Notes under the pieces: model-generated
What the model was told of the DNA's origin: nothing
Database searches by the model: none
Seen by the model: the letters and a program-made list of their open reading frames with translations, nothing else
In this document: piece after piece, positions 14,086 through 24,577 of the stretch
How positions within the stretch are numbered: the stretch's first letter is position 1
How the letters are laid out: every line of letters starts with the position of its first letter
From: Sorghum bicolor
Taxonomy: Eukaryota > Streptophyta > Magnoliopsida > Poales > Poaceae
Direction: 5' to 3'
DNA: 64,000 nucleotides
NCBI RefSeq assembly: GCF_000003195.3
Contig: NC_012871.2
Location: 47,253,110-47,317,109 of the forward strand
Translations under genes and position numbers: made by a program

Positions 14086-14343
14086 GAGAAAATGGCAATT
14101 CTTCCATTATGGGGTTTAGGGTTTAGGGTTTTAGGGTTTAGGGTTTAGGGTTTAGGGCTTCGCAATTTTGCCATCCCGCAAATGGGATTCACACATTTGC
14201 CATTCTCAAACGATGCACACCCTCAAATATGCCCTGAGTAGGATTTTGATCTAATTTAAATTTTTCTTTTTGCCATGCCTTATTTTTGTTCTCGTTTTGC
14301 CCCTCCTCCTTATCCATTCATTCATGGGACAGAGTCAAGCGTT
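14086..14343 (+). repeat. MULE left terminal inverted repeat
   Basis: About 258 bp that aligns with the complement of the right end through GAGAAAATGGCAATTCTKCC, GGCTTCGCAATTTTGCCATC, AACGATGCACACCCTC and the GGGACAGAGTCAWGCGTT segment. It differs from the right end by a block of TTTAGGG repeats. Confidence 0.92.
14115..14157 (+). repeat. telomere-type (TTTAGGG)n array in the MULE left end
   Basis: There are six consecutive units: five exact TTTAGGG plus one TTTTAGGG (14129-14136). TTTAGGG is the Arabidopsis-type plant telomere repeat also used by grasses. The right terminal repeat has only AAAACTGGG in the same place, so the array arose or expanded in the left end alone. Confidence 0.95.
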
Positions 14344-14593
14344 CACGGAGTTTAACGGAGGGAGCCGCGACTGGAAGGGGCACCGCATCCGCGACGGACG
14401 AGACAAGCCGGCGCCGCCCCGTCGATCTGCGCCAGGCCACCGGCGCTGCTTCCTCCGTCCGCTCAAGCCGACGCGCTTCTGCCCCCACGCCCTGTCTGCG
14501 AGATGTCGTGGGCGTAGTAGCACCCCACCGCGTCCACGCCACGCCGCGGCTCCAGCACGCGCCACCACCCCGACGCATCCACACTGAAGCCTG

Positions 14594-15135
14594 ATGAAGC
14601 TAACTTCGGCGGGATCGAGCGCAAGCGGAACTGGCAGGAGTGAGTGCCCCTTTTGCCATGTTCCATTGGTCCGGATTCAGAGCAAGCAGCCGACGACATT
14701 GGACAACTGGTTTCTCAAGTGCCCATACAACATCAAGGTAACGATTGTTGACATTGGGGATCTGCCTGTGTTTTTTTGGTGCTGCTTGTGATTGATGTGT
14801 TTTGGCTGCAGGGTGATCCCAGTACCTGTGGTTACATTCGTCGTGAGGTGCCGAATGTGAAGTTGGAAACACAAGAACAGGGATTCAAGGCTAAGATGGA
14901 AGAGGCATCCTGTGATTGTTGCTCTGAATTGAAAGCTGAATTGATAGAGTTGAAGCAAACAGTTGATAGTGTTTTAGCTAAAATTTGGAAAATGAAGGTG
15001 AAGCCTGCAGAGAGGAATCCTGGGCAGATTCATGAGCCGAAGCCTGGGCCGAAGCAAATTGTTATCGATTATTCTATTTTTGTGGGGTTTGTAGGTGTCC
15101 TCATAGGTGTTGTGGTTGCCTGTATGTGGAAGTGA
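14594..15135 (+). CDS. GRF-type zinc finger, coiled coil and C-terminal membrane anchor protein (MULE-borne)
   Basis: Exon 1 is 14594-14737 and exon 2 is 14812-15135. The donor CATCAAG/GTAACG and acceptor GGCTGCAG/GGTGAT join to give YNIK-GDPSTC and a 155-aa protein. Residues 18-57 form a GRF-like zinc finger (CPFCHVPLVR, WFLKCP, GDPSTCGYI). A charged helix of about 50 residues likely to form a coiled coil follows (KMEEASCDCC...LKQTVDSVLAKI). A C-terminal hydrophobic segment (SIFVGFVGVLIGVVVACMWK) could be a tail anchor. Many grass MULEs carry such genes beside MURA, with no proven function. The frame is intact, in contrast to the transposase. The start is the only in-frame ATG before the zinc finger. 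The 5'UTR is GC-rich. Confidence 0.75.
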
Positions 15136-15346
15136 ACAGCTGTTGTATGTAGCAGCTTTGGAATATGGTGGTCGACCAATGTGTTGTAATGACATCTACA
15201 TCCTATGTAATGAAGATGTTTTATGCAGATCAGCCTGTGGCATGATTTTGACAGAACCTTGTTTGAATTTAGACAAAATTTTGATAGAACTTTGCTTGAC
15301 TTTGGGTTGTTTTTCAATGGATAGAATTTTGACATAATTTCATGAT

Positions 15347-15611
15347 TGTTAGAATTAATTGTTTTCTACTTTAATTACCTAGTTACTTATGTAATCTCCT
15401 AGCTTTAATCCCCTAGCTAGTTGTGCAGAGTTAATGCTGAGCTGACCCCTTGGGACATGGCTGGCCCCTTAGATGTGCAGAGTTAATGCCCAGCTGGCCC
15501 CTTGGGACTCGGCTGGCCCTTTGGGCCACCCTCCTCCTCTCTATTTATATATAAACTCACATGTAATCTCGTCCTTAAGCAATATAGAGCCTGTTTGGCT
15601 ATTGTCTATCA
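15347..15611 (+). repeat. Copia 5' LTR
   Basis: A TG...CA bounded repeat of 265 bp. TATTTATATATAAAC at about 15542-15556 is the likely TATA region. Confidence 0.95.
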
Positions 15612-15622
15612 TGGTATCAGAC
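15612..15622 (+). other. Copia primer binding site
   Basis: TGGTATCAGAC directly follows the 5' LTR and matches the complement of the 3' end of plant initiator methionine tRNA (TGGTATCAGAGC), with one base missing. Confidence 0.85.
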
Positions 15623-15704
15623 TAAACTACGATCTATCTGCTTCCGCTCCCACTCCACCCGATCCAGGCTGCGCGCGCGCCCTCTGCTGCTGCTGCGCGC
15701 GCCC

Positions 15705-18700
15705 ATGGCCACCTCCAGCTCCTCCGCCATGGCTGTCGCGGCCAAGCTCCGTGATGAAGCCCTCTCTGCTGCCAAGTGCCTGGAGGATGAGGCCTCCTCT
15801 CTGCGCTCCACCAACACCGAGCGCAGCCAGCAGCTCGAGGAAGAAGCTGCCCTTCTCAAGTCCGCTGCCGCTGCCCAGGAGCGTGTCCGCGTCGCTGCTG
15901 TTGCTCTTGACAAAGAGCGCGTAGAGGCGGATACCCTGGAGCAGCAGGCTGCAACCCTTCGGGATAGCCTCTGGACCGAGCTTCTGGATGACAACGCTGA
16001 GGACGACGACGTCCACTCCGCTTCCTCTGAAGCCGCGGCCATCGCCCACCTCACAGTCAAGCTGCTGCCGTCCAGAACATCAAGAACTTAATCCCCATAG
16101 TTCTTGATCTTCAATCTTCCAACTACTCCAAGTGGCGCGGCTACGTCCTCCTCATCCTCGGCCGCTTTGCCTTAAAGGATCACGTCCTCACCAACGACTC
16201 CCGCCCCTACGATCCAGTGTGGTCGCACATGGACTGCGTCGTCCTCTCTTGGCTCTTCAACACCATATCTGCCGACCTCCTGGACGTCATCCACGAGCAC
16301 GACAGCCTCACCGCTCGGGCAGCATGGCTCGGGATTGAACAGCAGTTCCTCAACAATCGCGAGTCACGCGCCATGCTCCTCGACGCCGAGTTTCGCACTC
16401 TCAGCCAAGGTGCCCTCTCCATCGATGATTACTGCCGCAAGATGAAGAGCATGGCGGATGCCCTTGCCAACCTCGGCGAGCCCATCCAGGACCGAACTCT
16501 GGTACTAAATGTTCTGTGGGCTCTCAATGAACACTTCCATGTCCCAGCTCGTCACCCACCAGAGGCCGTTCCCGTCCTTCGCTGATGTTCGTGCTGACCT
16601 CCGTTTGGCCGAGCTCAACATAGGGCCACCCTCTCCTTCGGCTCTCGTCACTGCACCCTCCTTCACGCCGCCTTCAACACCTGCGCTGGTGCCTCCACGC
16701 CACCATCAGGCCACTGCTGGCCAACAGGCTGCTGCTGGACATCATGCTGCTGCTGGACAGCAATCCAGTAGCACCCGTGGCCGCCGCCGCCGCGGTGGGC
16801 GCGGCTCTGTTGCCTCCCAAAGCAGTACACAGGGCAGTACTGCACCAGCCACACTACGGTGGCCATCGCTGCTCAACCCCTGGACTGGCTCTATCCACAT
16901 GTGGCTAGGATCTACCGCCGGCGTTGCCCGTGGCCCTCCACCACGCGCAGCCCAGCCTACACCTTTGCAGCAGGCTCTGGTGGCCGGCGTGCCACCAGCA
17001 TACTTCACTCCACCGCCGGCTTCCCGGTCCTACTACCCGCAGCCCCCTCAAGTACCCTCTGCTTGGACGCCCTGGACACTCGAGGGTCTCGCCAACGCCT
17101 TCAGCACCGTCTCTCTCACCCCACCACCGAGTTCCTCGGATTGGGTGATCGACTCGGGTGCCTCCTCCCACATCACCGCCAACCCTGGTATGGTCACTGC
17201 TACACCATCTTCTTCTTTTCCTTCCTCCATTGTCGTAGGTAACGGTGCCACCCTTCCTGTAATTGGCACTGGCTACTCCGTCCTTCCCAGACCCTTTCGC
17301 CTCAACAATGTCCTTGTCGCTCCTGATATTATCAGAAATCTGCTTTCAGTTCGAAAATTCACTACTGACAATTCTGTTTCTGTCGAGTTTGACCCTCTTG
17401 GTGTTTCTATGAAGGATCTATGTACCCGGAACACCCTCCTCAGATGTAACAACATGGGGCCTCTCTACACCCTTCAGCTACCTTCATCCACCACCGGCTC
17501 ATGCGCCCTTGTCGCCACTCCTTCACCGACTACCTGGCACAGGCGCCTTGGTCACCCCAACAAGGCCACTCTTCAGTCCCTCACGCAGTCCTCCTCCATT
17601 GTCTACAGCAAGCCTGAAGATGACTCCCTCTGCCACGCCTATTAGCTTGGGCGTCATATTCGTCTCCCTTTTTCTACTTCGCTATCTAGAGCATCCAAGA
17701 ATTTTGATTTAATCCATTGTGACCTGTGGACATCTCCTATTGTTAGTGTCTTCGGTTTCAAATATTATTTAGTCATTCTTGATGATTGCTCTCATTTCCT
17801 TTGGACTGTTCCCCTCTGCGCTAAGTCTGATACATTTCCCACGATTTCTAATTTCTTCGCTCATGTGTCTACCCAATTTGGCTGCACCATTAAATCAGTC
17901 CAATGTGACAACGGCCGCGAGTTTGACAACTCTGCCTCTCGTACTTTCTTCCTTGCTCATGGCACCACCCTCCGCATGTCGTGCCCCTATACTTCCCAGC
18001 AAAATGGGAAAGCCGAGCGCATGATCCGCACCGTCAATAATGTCACACGCACCCTCCTCTTCCAAGCTTCCATGCCCCCTCTTACTGGGCTGATGCTCTA
18101 GCCACTGCCACCTATCTCATCAATTGCCTTCCCACCAAAACTCTAAACATGAGCACCCCTTTTTTTGCCCTCCATGGCACCCTTCCCTCCTATCATGATC
18201 TTCGTGCTTTCGGGTGCACATGCTACCCCAACCTTTCTGCCACCAGTCCTCACAAACTTGCCCCCCGCTCCACCCTCTGTGCATTCCTTGGTTACTCACC
18301 AGATCACAAGGTCTATCAGTGTCTCGACCTCAACACCAACTGTGTCATCATTTCCCGCCACGTTGACTTCGACGAAACAACGTTTCCTTTCTCCCTCCAC
18401 CGGCCATCCCCTCCTCCACAGGACCTTGATTTTCTAACTAACGATGACACTATTCCAGTGTGTCCTCTTCGTGCAGGTACACCAGGCGCTGCTGCCCCCT
18501 ACCAGCCGGTGCCTCTGGCACGCGTAGGCATGCCGGCGTCCAAGGCACCGGTGGTGGCAGCACCCTCCACTCCGGCGCCACCGGCTGTTTGCAGGGGTCC
18601 CCGACGTCCTCTGTCCAGTAGCAGGCGTCCCCTGTATAGGCACCCCCTCCACCGGTCTTCCCGGCTCCACCCGTCGTCCAGGTCTACAGCAGGCGCGCTC

Positions 18701-20523
18701 CCCTCCCAGTTATTGCGCCTCAGAAGCCTCCTATAATTCATGTCTACAGCAGGCGCGCTCTTGCTCCTGCCCCGCCACTGGAGCGCCCGGCAGGAGCCCC
18801 TCCTCGACGCTCTAGCATGGTCCCCTCTCCACCTCGTTATGTCAAGAGCGACCCTCCGGTCCCTGCTGGTGCTGTTTCCATTCCGCTGGTCTCCAACTCC
18901 CACGGCATGGCGACCCGTGGAAAAACAGGCTACCGGCAGCCTCGCTTCGCTTTGCATACCGAGGCCTTGTCTCCACTACCGCGGTCCTATCGTGATGCTC
19001 TTGCTGATCCTCATTGGCGCCAGGCCATGGAAGATGAATATGCAGCTCTTTAGGACAACCACACTTGGGACCTCGTCCCCCGCCCTGCCAAGGCTAACGT
19101 TGTTACTGGAAAATGGATTTTCAAGCACAAGTTCCATGCAGATGGCTCATTGGAGAGATACAAGGCTCGTTGGATACTTCGGGGATTCACTCAATGCCCC
19201 AGTGTTGACTATGATGAAACCTTCAGCCCAGTTGTTAAGCCGGTCACTGTTCGCACAGTCATCACGGTGGCACACTCTAGGGATTGGCCGATTCATCAAC
19301 TTGATGTGAAGAACGCTTTCCTGCATGGGACGCTCTCAGAAACAGTATACTGCTCTCAGCCTACTGGGTTCGCTGATCCTGCACTACCAGATCATGTCTA
19401 TAGACTCAACAAATCCCTCAATGGCTTGAAGCAAGCTCCGCGGGCCTGGTACAGTCGCTTTGCCTCTTTTCTGATCTCACTGGGATTCACTGAGGCCAAG
19501 TCAGACATTTCTCTCTTTGTATTCAGTCGTGGCACCGAGAAAGTCTACTTGCTGTTATATGTGGATGACATTGTGCTCACAGCCTCATCTCAGCAGCTCC
19601 TGCACCGTGTCATTGCTGCACTAAAAAAGGAGTTTGCCATTAAGGATCTTGGACCTCTACATCACTTTCTTGGCATTGTAGTTTAGCGCCACAGGGATTC
19701 TATTCTTCTTTCACAGCGTCAGTACACTCTGGACATACTTGCTCGCCATGGCATGAGTGACTGCAAGCCTTGCTCCACTCCAGTTGACACTTGTGCAAAG
19801 GTACCAGCTCATGTCGGCCCATCTGTTGCTGATCCCACTGCTTATCGTAGCCTTGTGGGTGCCCTCCAGTACCTCACCTTCACTCGGCCTGACATTGCTT
19901 ATGGAGTCCAACAAGTATGCCTTCATATGCATGATCTGTGAGAGACTCACCTTGTCGCTGCCAAGCGGATCCTTCGCTATCTTCAGGGCACCCTCAGCCA
20001 TGGTCTGGTCATTCCCCGAACAGCCCCAACACAGCTCCATGTGTACACCGATGCTGATTGGGCCGGTTGTCCAGACACCCGCCGCTCCACTTCCGGCTAC
20101 ATCGTCTTCCTCGGGGGCAGCCTGGTCTCCTGGTCATCCAAGCGGTAGCCCACTGTCTCCCGATCCAGTGCCGAGGCTGAATACCGGGCTATTGCTAACG
20201 GCGTCGCTGAAGCCACTTGGTTGCGGCAACTGCTCCAGGAACTTCACCATCCCCTGGACTCCGCATGCCTCATCTACTACGACAATGTCAGCGCCTGCTA
20301 CCTCTCCACCAACCCCGTTCAACATCAGCGCATGAAGCATGTGGAAATCGATCTCCACTTCGTCCGTGAACGTGTCGCCATGGGTGCAGTCCGTGTCCTT
20401 CATGTGCCCACCACGTCGCAGTTCGCCGATGTCTTCACCAAGGGGCTCCCTTCCTCTATCTTCATGGATTTTCGCTCCAGTCTAAACGTTCGCTCCACCG
20501 ACGATCAGACTGCAGGGGGCTGT
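15705..20523 (+). pseudogene. Copia gag-pol, frameshifts and five stops
   Basis: ATG 15705 opens an Ala/Glu-rich gag. The UBN2-like gag core continues in another frame to about 16585, then shifts again. Protease: WVIDSGASSHIT near 17142. Pre-integrase: WHRRLGHPN near 17535. Integrase: HCDLW, QCDNGREFDN and QNGKAERMIR (17700-18030) give the DDE set. Reverse transcriptase: LDVKNAFLHG near 19300 and YVDD near 19560. RNase H: TDADWAGCPDTRRSTSGY near 20050. In-frame stops lie at 17643, 19051, 19684, 19939 and 20146. Frameshifts lie near 16050, 16545, 18080 and between 18480 and 18817. No zinc knuckle was seen in gag. The element cannot make its own proteins. Confidence 0.93.
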
Positions 20524-20802
20524 TAGAATCAATTGTTTTCTACTTTAATTACCTAGTTACTTGTGTAATCTCCTAGCTTTAATCCCCTAGCTAGTTGTGC
20601 AAAGTTAATGCTCAGCTGGCCCCTTGGGACATGGCTGGCCCCTTAGATGTGCAGAGTTAATGCCCAGCTGGCCTTGGGACTTGGCTGGCCCCTTGGGACT
20701 CGGCTGGCCCTTTGGGCCACCCTCCTCCTCTCTATTTATATGTAAACTCACATGTAATCTCGTCCATAAGCAATATAGAGCCTGTTTGGCTATTGTCTAT
20801 CA
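20521..20802 (+). repeat. Copia 3' LTR
   Basis: 282 bp. Seven substitutions separate it from the 5' LTR, and it has an extra 17-bp partial duplication of the CTGGCCCCTTGGGACT motif. The RNase H frame runs to its first bases. Confidence 0.95.
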
Positions 20803-21135
20803 ATGATCACACCAACATTCTAGAAACATTGGTCCAGATTGTTGTCCAAATACAATAACATAGGTCCAGATACATGTCTCAAAAATAATAACATAGGTCT
20901 AGATACAATTTCACAATCACAATAGCATAGGTAGCATTTAAGTTTTGTGATCAATTGGTTTTTAGTCTCCTTGGCTTTAGTTTCTTTGGTGGGCTCCTTT
21001 TTTGCACAGTCTTCTTTGGTGAGGCAACAAGGATGGGATCAACACCTTCACCTAGCAGGGTTTGGAGCCGGCTGCAATAAAAGGATGAAATATGTCATTT
21101 GTAGCTCTTGTGTACAAGTATAAAAAGAATGAGAA

Positions 21136-24100
21136 TTAGTATGTTGCATACCCTCTTGTCACCCTAACGGGGCTGTTTTGTATAATCTGTTCCCTTGTGA
21201 GCCTTGTCGGGCTGGAGAGTGCATTTGGGGCTGGTGCAGCCAATTCTTCTTCATTGCATACATTTGGGGATGGTGGTGCCATTTCTTGGTCATTGAAAGC
21301 AGCTGTTGATTCAGCAGTAGCATTATCCTGAGATTTCTCTCCCTTCCTTGCTCTCTTTGTTGGGATTTTTGCATTCTCACCATATTTTGTTGTATTTTTT
21401 CTTGGCTTTCTTTTCCTGCAAGTTAAGAAAAAAATACTTAAGTTAATAAGCACAAGTGAGGACAACGAGTAAATATAGCAATTTTTACCTTTTTTAGTCC
21501 CATCAAGATGGCATTTGTAGCTTGTTTCACCATGGCCCAATTCTCCACATCCCTTGCACTTTCCTTTTGCCTCTAATCATTTTCTTCTTGCCCTGTTCTG
21601 CCTCATTTGCAGCTTGTTTATCTGCCTCATTTGCTGCTTCCTTGGCTGCCTTCTTTCCTTTGCTGCCACCACCTTCAAGGAATCCTTTGATCCTAAGTTT
21701 TCTGTACCTACCAGCAGTCTTCTTGTCAAGTGGTGCCTTAATCACATCAGGCAAATCAACATCTAGCTACTGTGACCTATCAGGCAATGGCTCTATAAGC
21801 CTCTTGTAAGCCGACTTGAACCTGTGAACTGAGTAATACTCATGCACAAAATCCTCCATATTTACGTTAGGCCATGGTACACTTGTTCAAAGCCAAAGCA
21901 TGCTGGCAAGGCTTACCAGTATGCTGCCACTCAAGACAGGTGCATTCATGCAGATCAGACTTAACAACATGTCTACTGTGAGTGTTAGTGGTGTCCCAAA
22001 TTTCAGCTGCAGCTCTGCCACCATCGACAATAGTCAAGTGCCCAAGTCCTCTAGTTCTAGCTTTACACTGTTGTATGACTGCTGGAAGGATCTTCCCAGT
22101 AAGCCTTTCTGAAAATTTTCTCCTTTTTGCCCATAACACCATAATCATCTCTCTGAGTTTGTCTGCAAGCTCAACAACAGGAAGATCTTTCCAGTCCCTG
22201 ATCCAGTTGTTAAACACTTCAGCAAGGTTATTGGTGATATAATCACATTTAATCTCAGGATTGAAGCTAGATCTCATCCAAAGTTTATAATGGTGAGCCT
22301 CCATCCAAACCAACACATCAGGACAAGCATCAGTGACTGACTTGTAAAAATAATTGAAAACTGATTCTCTATAAGCTCTAGCTGCAGGATACATCTTAGA
22401 GAATACTGTCAGCAGCTCTACTACAGCGGCTACGGGGTACAGTGGCAAGTCAAGCGACGCCGGCCCAGAACGTGAGCACGACGTCGCCCAGGCTGAGGAA
22501 GACACTTTGGAGCCAAGACGTGGAACACGAGTCAAGAAGCCCAATGTGTGTATCCAAGGCCCAGAGTGGTTGCGACCCAGCCCAGCTGGAGAGAGACGTG
22601 AGTGAGTGGCTTAAGTAGCCGAGAGAGAAATGGAGAACAGGCATGAATGAACAAAAAACTTGTAATATCGTTAAGCACTCCTCTGCTATGAGATTCATCT
22701 GAACTACCCCTGCTGTGCTCTTCGATCCTTGTTCTGTTCTTCTATTTCCTATGCTTACAAATACATCACCACCAAACCTTTTAATAAAATTGTGCATTAG
22801 ATGTCTAAAGCATTCCCTATGTTCAGCCTGCGGAAACACATTCTTAACTGCATTTTCTAGACCTTTGCATGCATATGAAGAAATAGCTAAAACAGGAAGA
22901 TCACCTATGGCCTTATGCAACTGAGTCATAAACCAAGTCCAGTTATCTGTTGTCTCACCATCAATGAAGCCAAAAGCAACCGGGTACATCCAGTTGTGAC
23001 CATCTATACCACAAGCTGCAGCTAAATGACCATTCCATCTGCCATTAAGTGCAGTGGAGTCTACGCTGAGGTATGGCCTGCAGCCTTCTAAAAATCCTTC
23101 AATGCAAGGTTTTAATGCACAAAAAATCTATGAAAATAGAGCTTGTTGTCTACCTCAATTCCAATCTCAACAACACTACCTGGACATCTCTTCAGGACCT
23201 CTGCCCTCCAATTGAATAGCAGCTGAAAGCTCTCTTCCCATTTCCCATACAATTCTCTCAAAGCAATTTGCCTACCTCTATAGATAGTGTCATAATGAAT
23301 TATGCACTTGTGCTCATCCTGTAAAGTTTCTTGCAATTCCTTAGGGCGCATAAATGTTTTCTTCTTAAGGTGATGTATTGCCTTTGAAGCAACCCAAGCA
23401 CTGGTTGGTGTGTTAGTCTGCCTCCTAGCACTTGAGTCACATGTATGCTTATCAACAACCACTGTCACCTGTCACAAAAAAATAATTAGTGAAGGCAAAA
23501 AAAAAGAAGAAGCATGAAAAATATTAGCAACCCAATGTTATTCAAATTAAAGGGAAAAGACATTAGCAGCAAGTTAGTACCATAATGGTGCAACCATCAG
23601 GCTGTCTACGCCCAACAAGATGCCAAGGACAATCTGATCCCCCTTGCATCCTCCAATATATCTTTCACGATCAGTTTTGACAACACGTAGTTCAAACTCC
23701 TTATTTATAGCATATTGTCTCACAGCCAATCTAAACTCAATCATGTTAGGATAAACTGTGCCAAGATCCATACTAGGCCTATTTGGATCATACACCATAG
23801 TCCTCTCCCCTGGTAAATAGTCATCAACTTCAATGGCTGCCCCATTTGTATCAACTTCCTCAGTCCTCTGACAAGTATCAATGTTCTGTTGACTGCAACC
23901 TTTACTGGTTGCCTTCCTTGCCTTATCGGCCTCCTCATCCTCAACCCTAAATCCCATCAATTCATACATCACCTCATCATCAACAATCTCAATTCTTCCC
24001 TCTTCATCTCGACTTTCCTCAATGCGTAGCGTATCCCAATCAATGAGAGGTGTCTGCATCTGCTGTGCAGGGTGTTCTACCAGTGCTAAGCTAAGCCCAG

Positions 24101-24256
24101 GCTCCCCATTGAGCCTAGTAAAGAGAAAATAAGGTGGCACAGTTAGATTACCACCAAATCTATGCTGATCGAGTCTCATCTACACGCTTGGACCCAGTTA
24201 GATTATCACCATAGCAAGAATACGTACCCTTGGATGACATCGCGCAAGTCCTCCAT
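21136..24256 (-). pseudogene. MURA-type transposase of the MULE, inactivated
   Basis: Exon 1 is 24256-24228 (MEDLRDVIQ). Exon 2 starts at 24114 (GLNGEPGLSLALVEHP) and ends at 23581. Exon 3 starts at 23468, and a C-terminal intron spans about 21488-21416. Visible parts: the MuDR-type N-terminal domain (YDPNRPSMDLGTVYPN), a WRKY-like CxxC segment, the catalytic core (YLSVDSTALNGRWNG; HRECFRHLM; NNLAEVFNNWI), the SWIM finger CTCLEWQHTGKPCQH (about 21940) and a C-terminal zinc knuckle. Lesions: one-base shifts at homopolymers near 23639-23643, 23127-23132, 21559 and possibly 21490-21495; a 353-bp solo LTR between GGDVF and SKMYP; and Tyr (22873-22875) where the family has the second catalytic Asp. 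It lies convergent to the GRF gene. Confidence 0.92.
22407..22759 (-). mobile_element. solo LTR in the transposase core
   Basis: 353 bp starting TGTCAGCAGC and ending GCTTACA on the plus strand (TGTAAGC...CTGACA on the minus strand). It is bounded by the 5-bp duplication AATAC (22402-22406 and 22760-22764). Removing it and one copy rejoins the transposase frame exactly (GGDVF/SKMYPAARAYR). No PBS or PPT is attached. The family was not recognised. Confidence 0.93.
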
Positions 24257-24356
24257 CCAGCAATGGGAGCAGCGCCGGCGTCGGGAGCGGCGGTGGCGGG
24301 GAACCCTGACCTAGCGGCGTCGCTCCATCTCTCTGCCGTTTGTCTCTCGAGAACGC

Positions 24357-24577
24357 AACGCATGACTCTGTCCCGTGAATGAATGGATAAGGAGGAGGGG
24401 CAAAATGGGAAGAGAAATAAGGCATGGCAAAAAGAAAATTTTAAATAAGATAAAAATCCTGCTCAGGGCATATTTGAGGGTGTGCATCGTTTGAGAATGG
24501 AAAATGTGTGAATCCCATTTGTGGGATGGCAAAATTGCGAAGCCCAGTTTTCATAATGGCAGAATTGCCATTTTCTC
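24357..24577 (-). repeat. MULE right terminal inverted repeat
   Basis: 221 bp, the complement of the left end without the TTTAGGG block. The MURA first exon begins about 100 bp inside it, so this end probably holds the transposase promoter. Confidence 0.92.

Larger units (their letters stand above)
15347..20802 (+). mobile_element. complete Ty1/Copia LTR retrotransposon, decayed
   Basis: A 5-bp target duplication ATGAT flanks the element (15342-15346 and 20803-20807). LTRs of 265 and 282 bp begin TGTTAGAAT and end GTCTATCA. By eye they differ at seven positions and by one 17-bp indel. A tRNA-iMet primer site follows the 5' LTR, and a polypurine tract (CTGCAGGGGGC) precedes the 3' LTR. The domain order is gag, protease, integrase, reverse transcriptase, RNase H, as in Copia. 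It inserted in the MULE downstream of the GRF gene. Confidence 0.97.
14086..24577. mobile_element. Mutator-like element (MULE), MuDR-type, two genes, with nested insertions
   Basis: Perfect 9-bp target duplications ACACAATAT flank the element (14077-14085 and 24578-24586). The termini are long inverted repeats starting GAGAAAATGGCAATTCT. Inside are a GRF-zinc-finger gene reading rightward from the left end and a MURA transposase pseudogene reading leftward from the right end. This convergent two-gene layout recalls MuDR. Net of the Copia element (5.46 kb) and the solo LTR (0.35 kb), the MULE is about 4.7 kb. It inserted into a gypsy-type LTR. Confidence 0.95.

Noticed and set aside
14115..14157. 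TTTAGGG run as a real telomere or chromosome fusion point
   Set aside because: Only six units, in one orientation, within a precise MULE terminal repeat flanked by target duplications.
16859..17269. Proline-rich frames overlapping the Copia gag-protease region
   Set aside because: These are alternative frames of the gag-pol coding sequence. The protease motif lies in a different frame.
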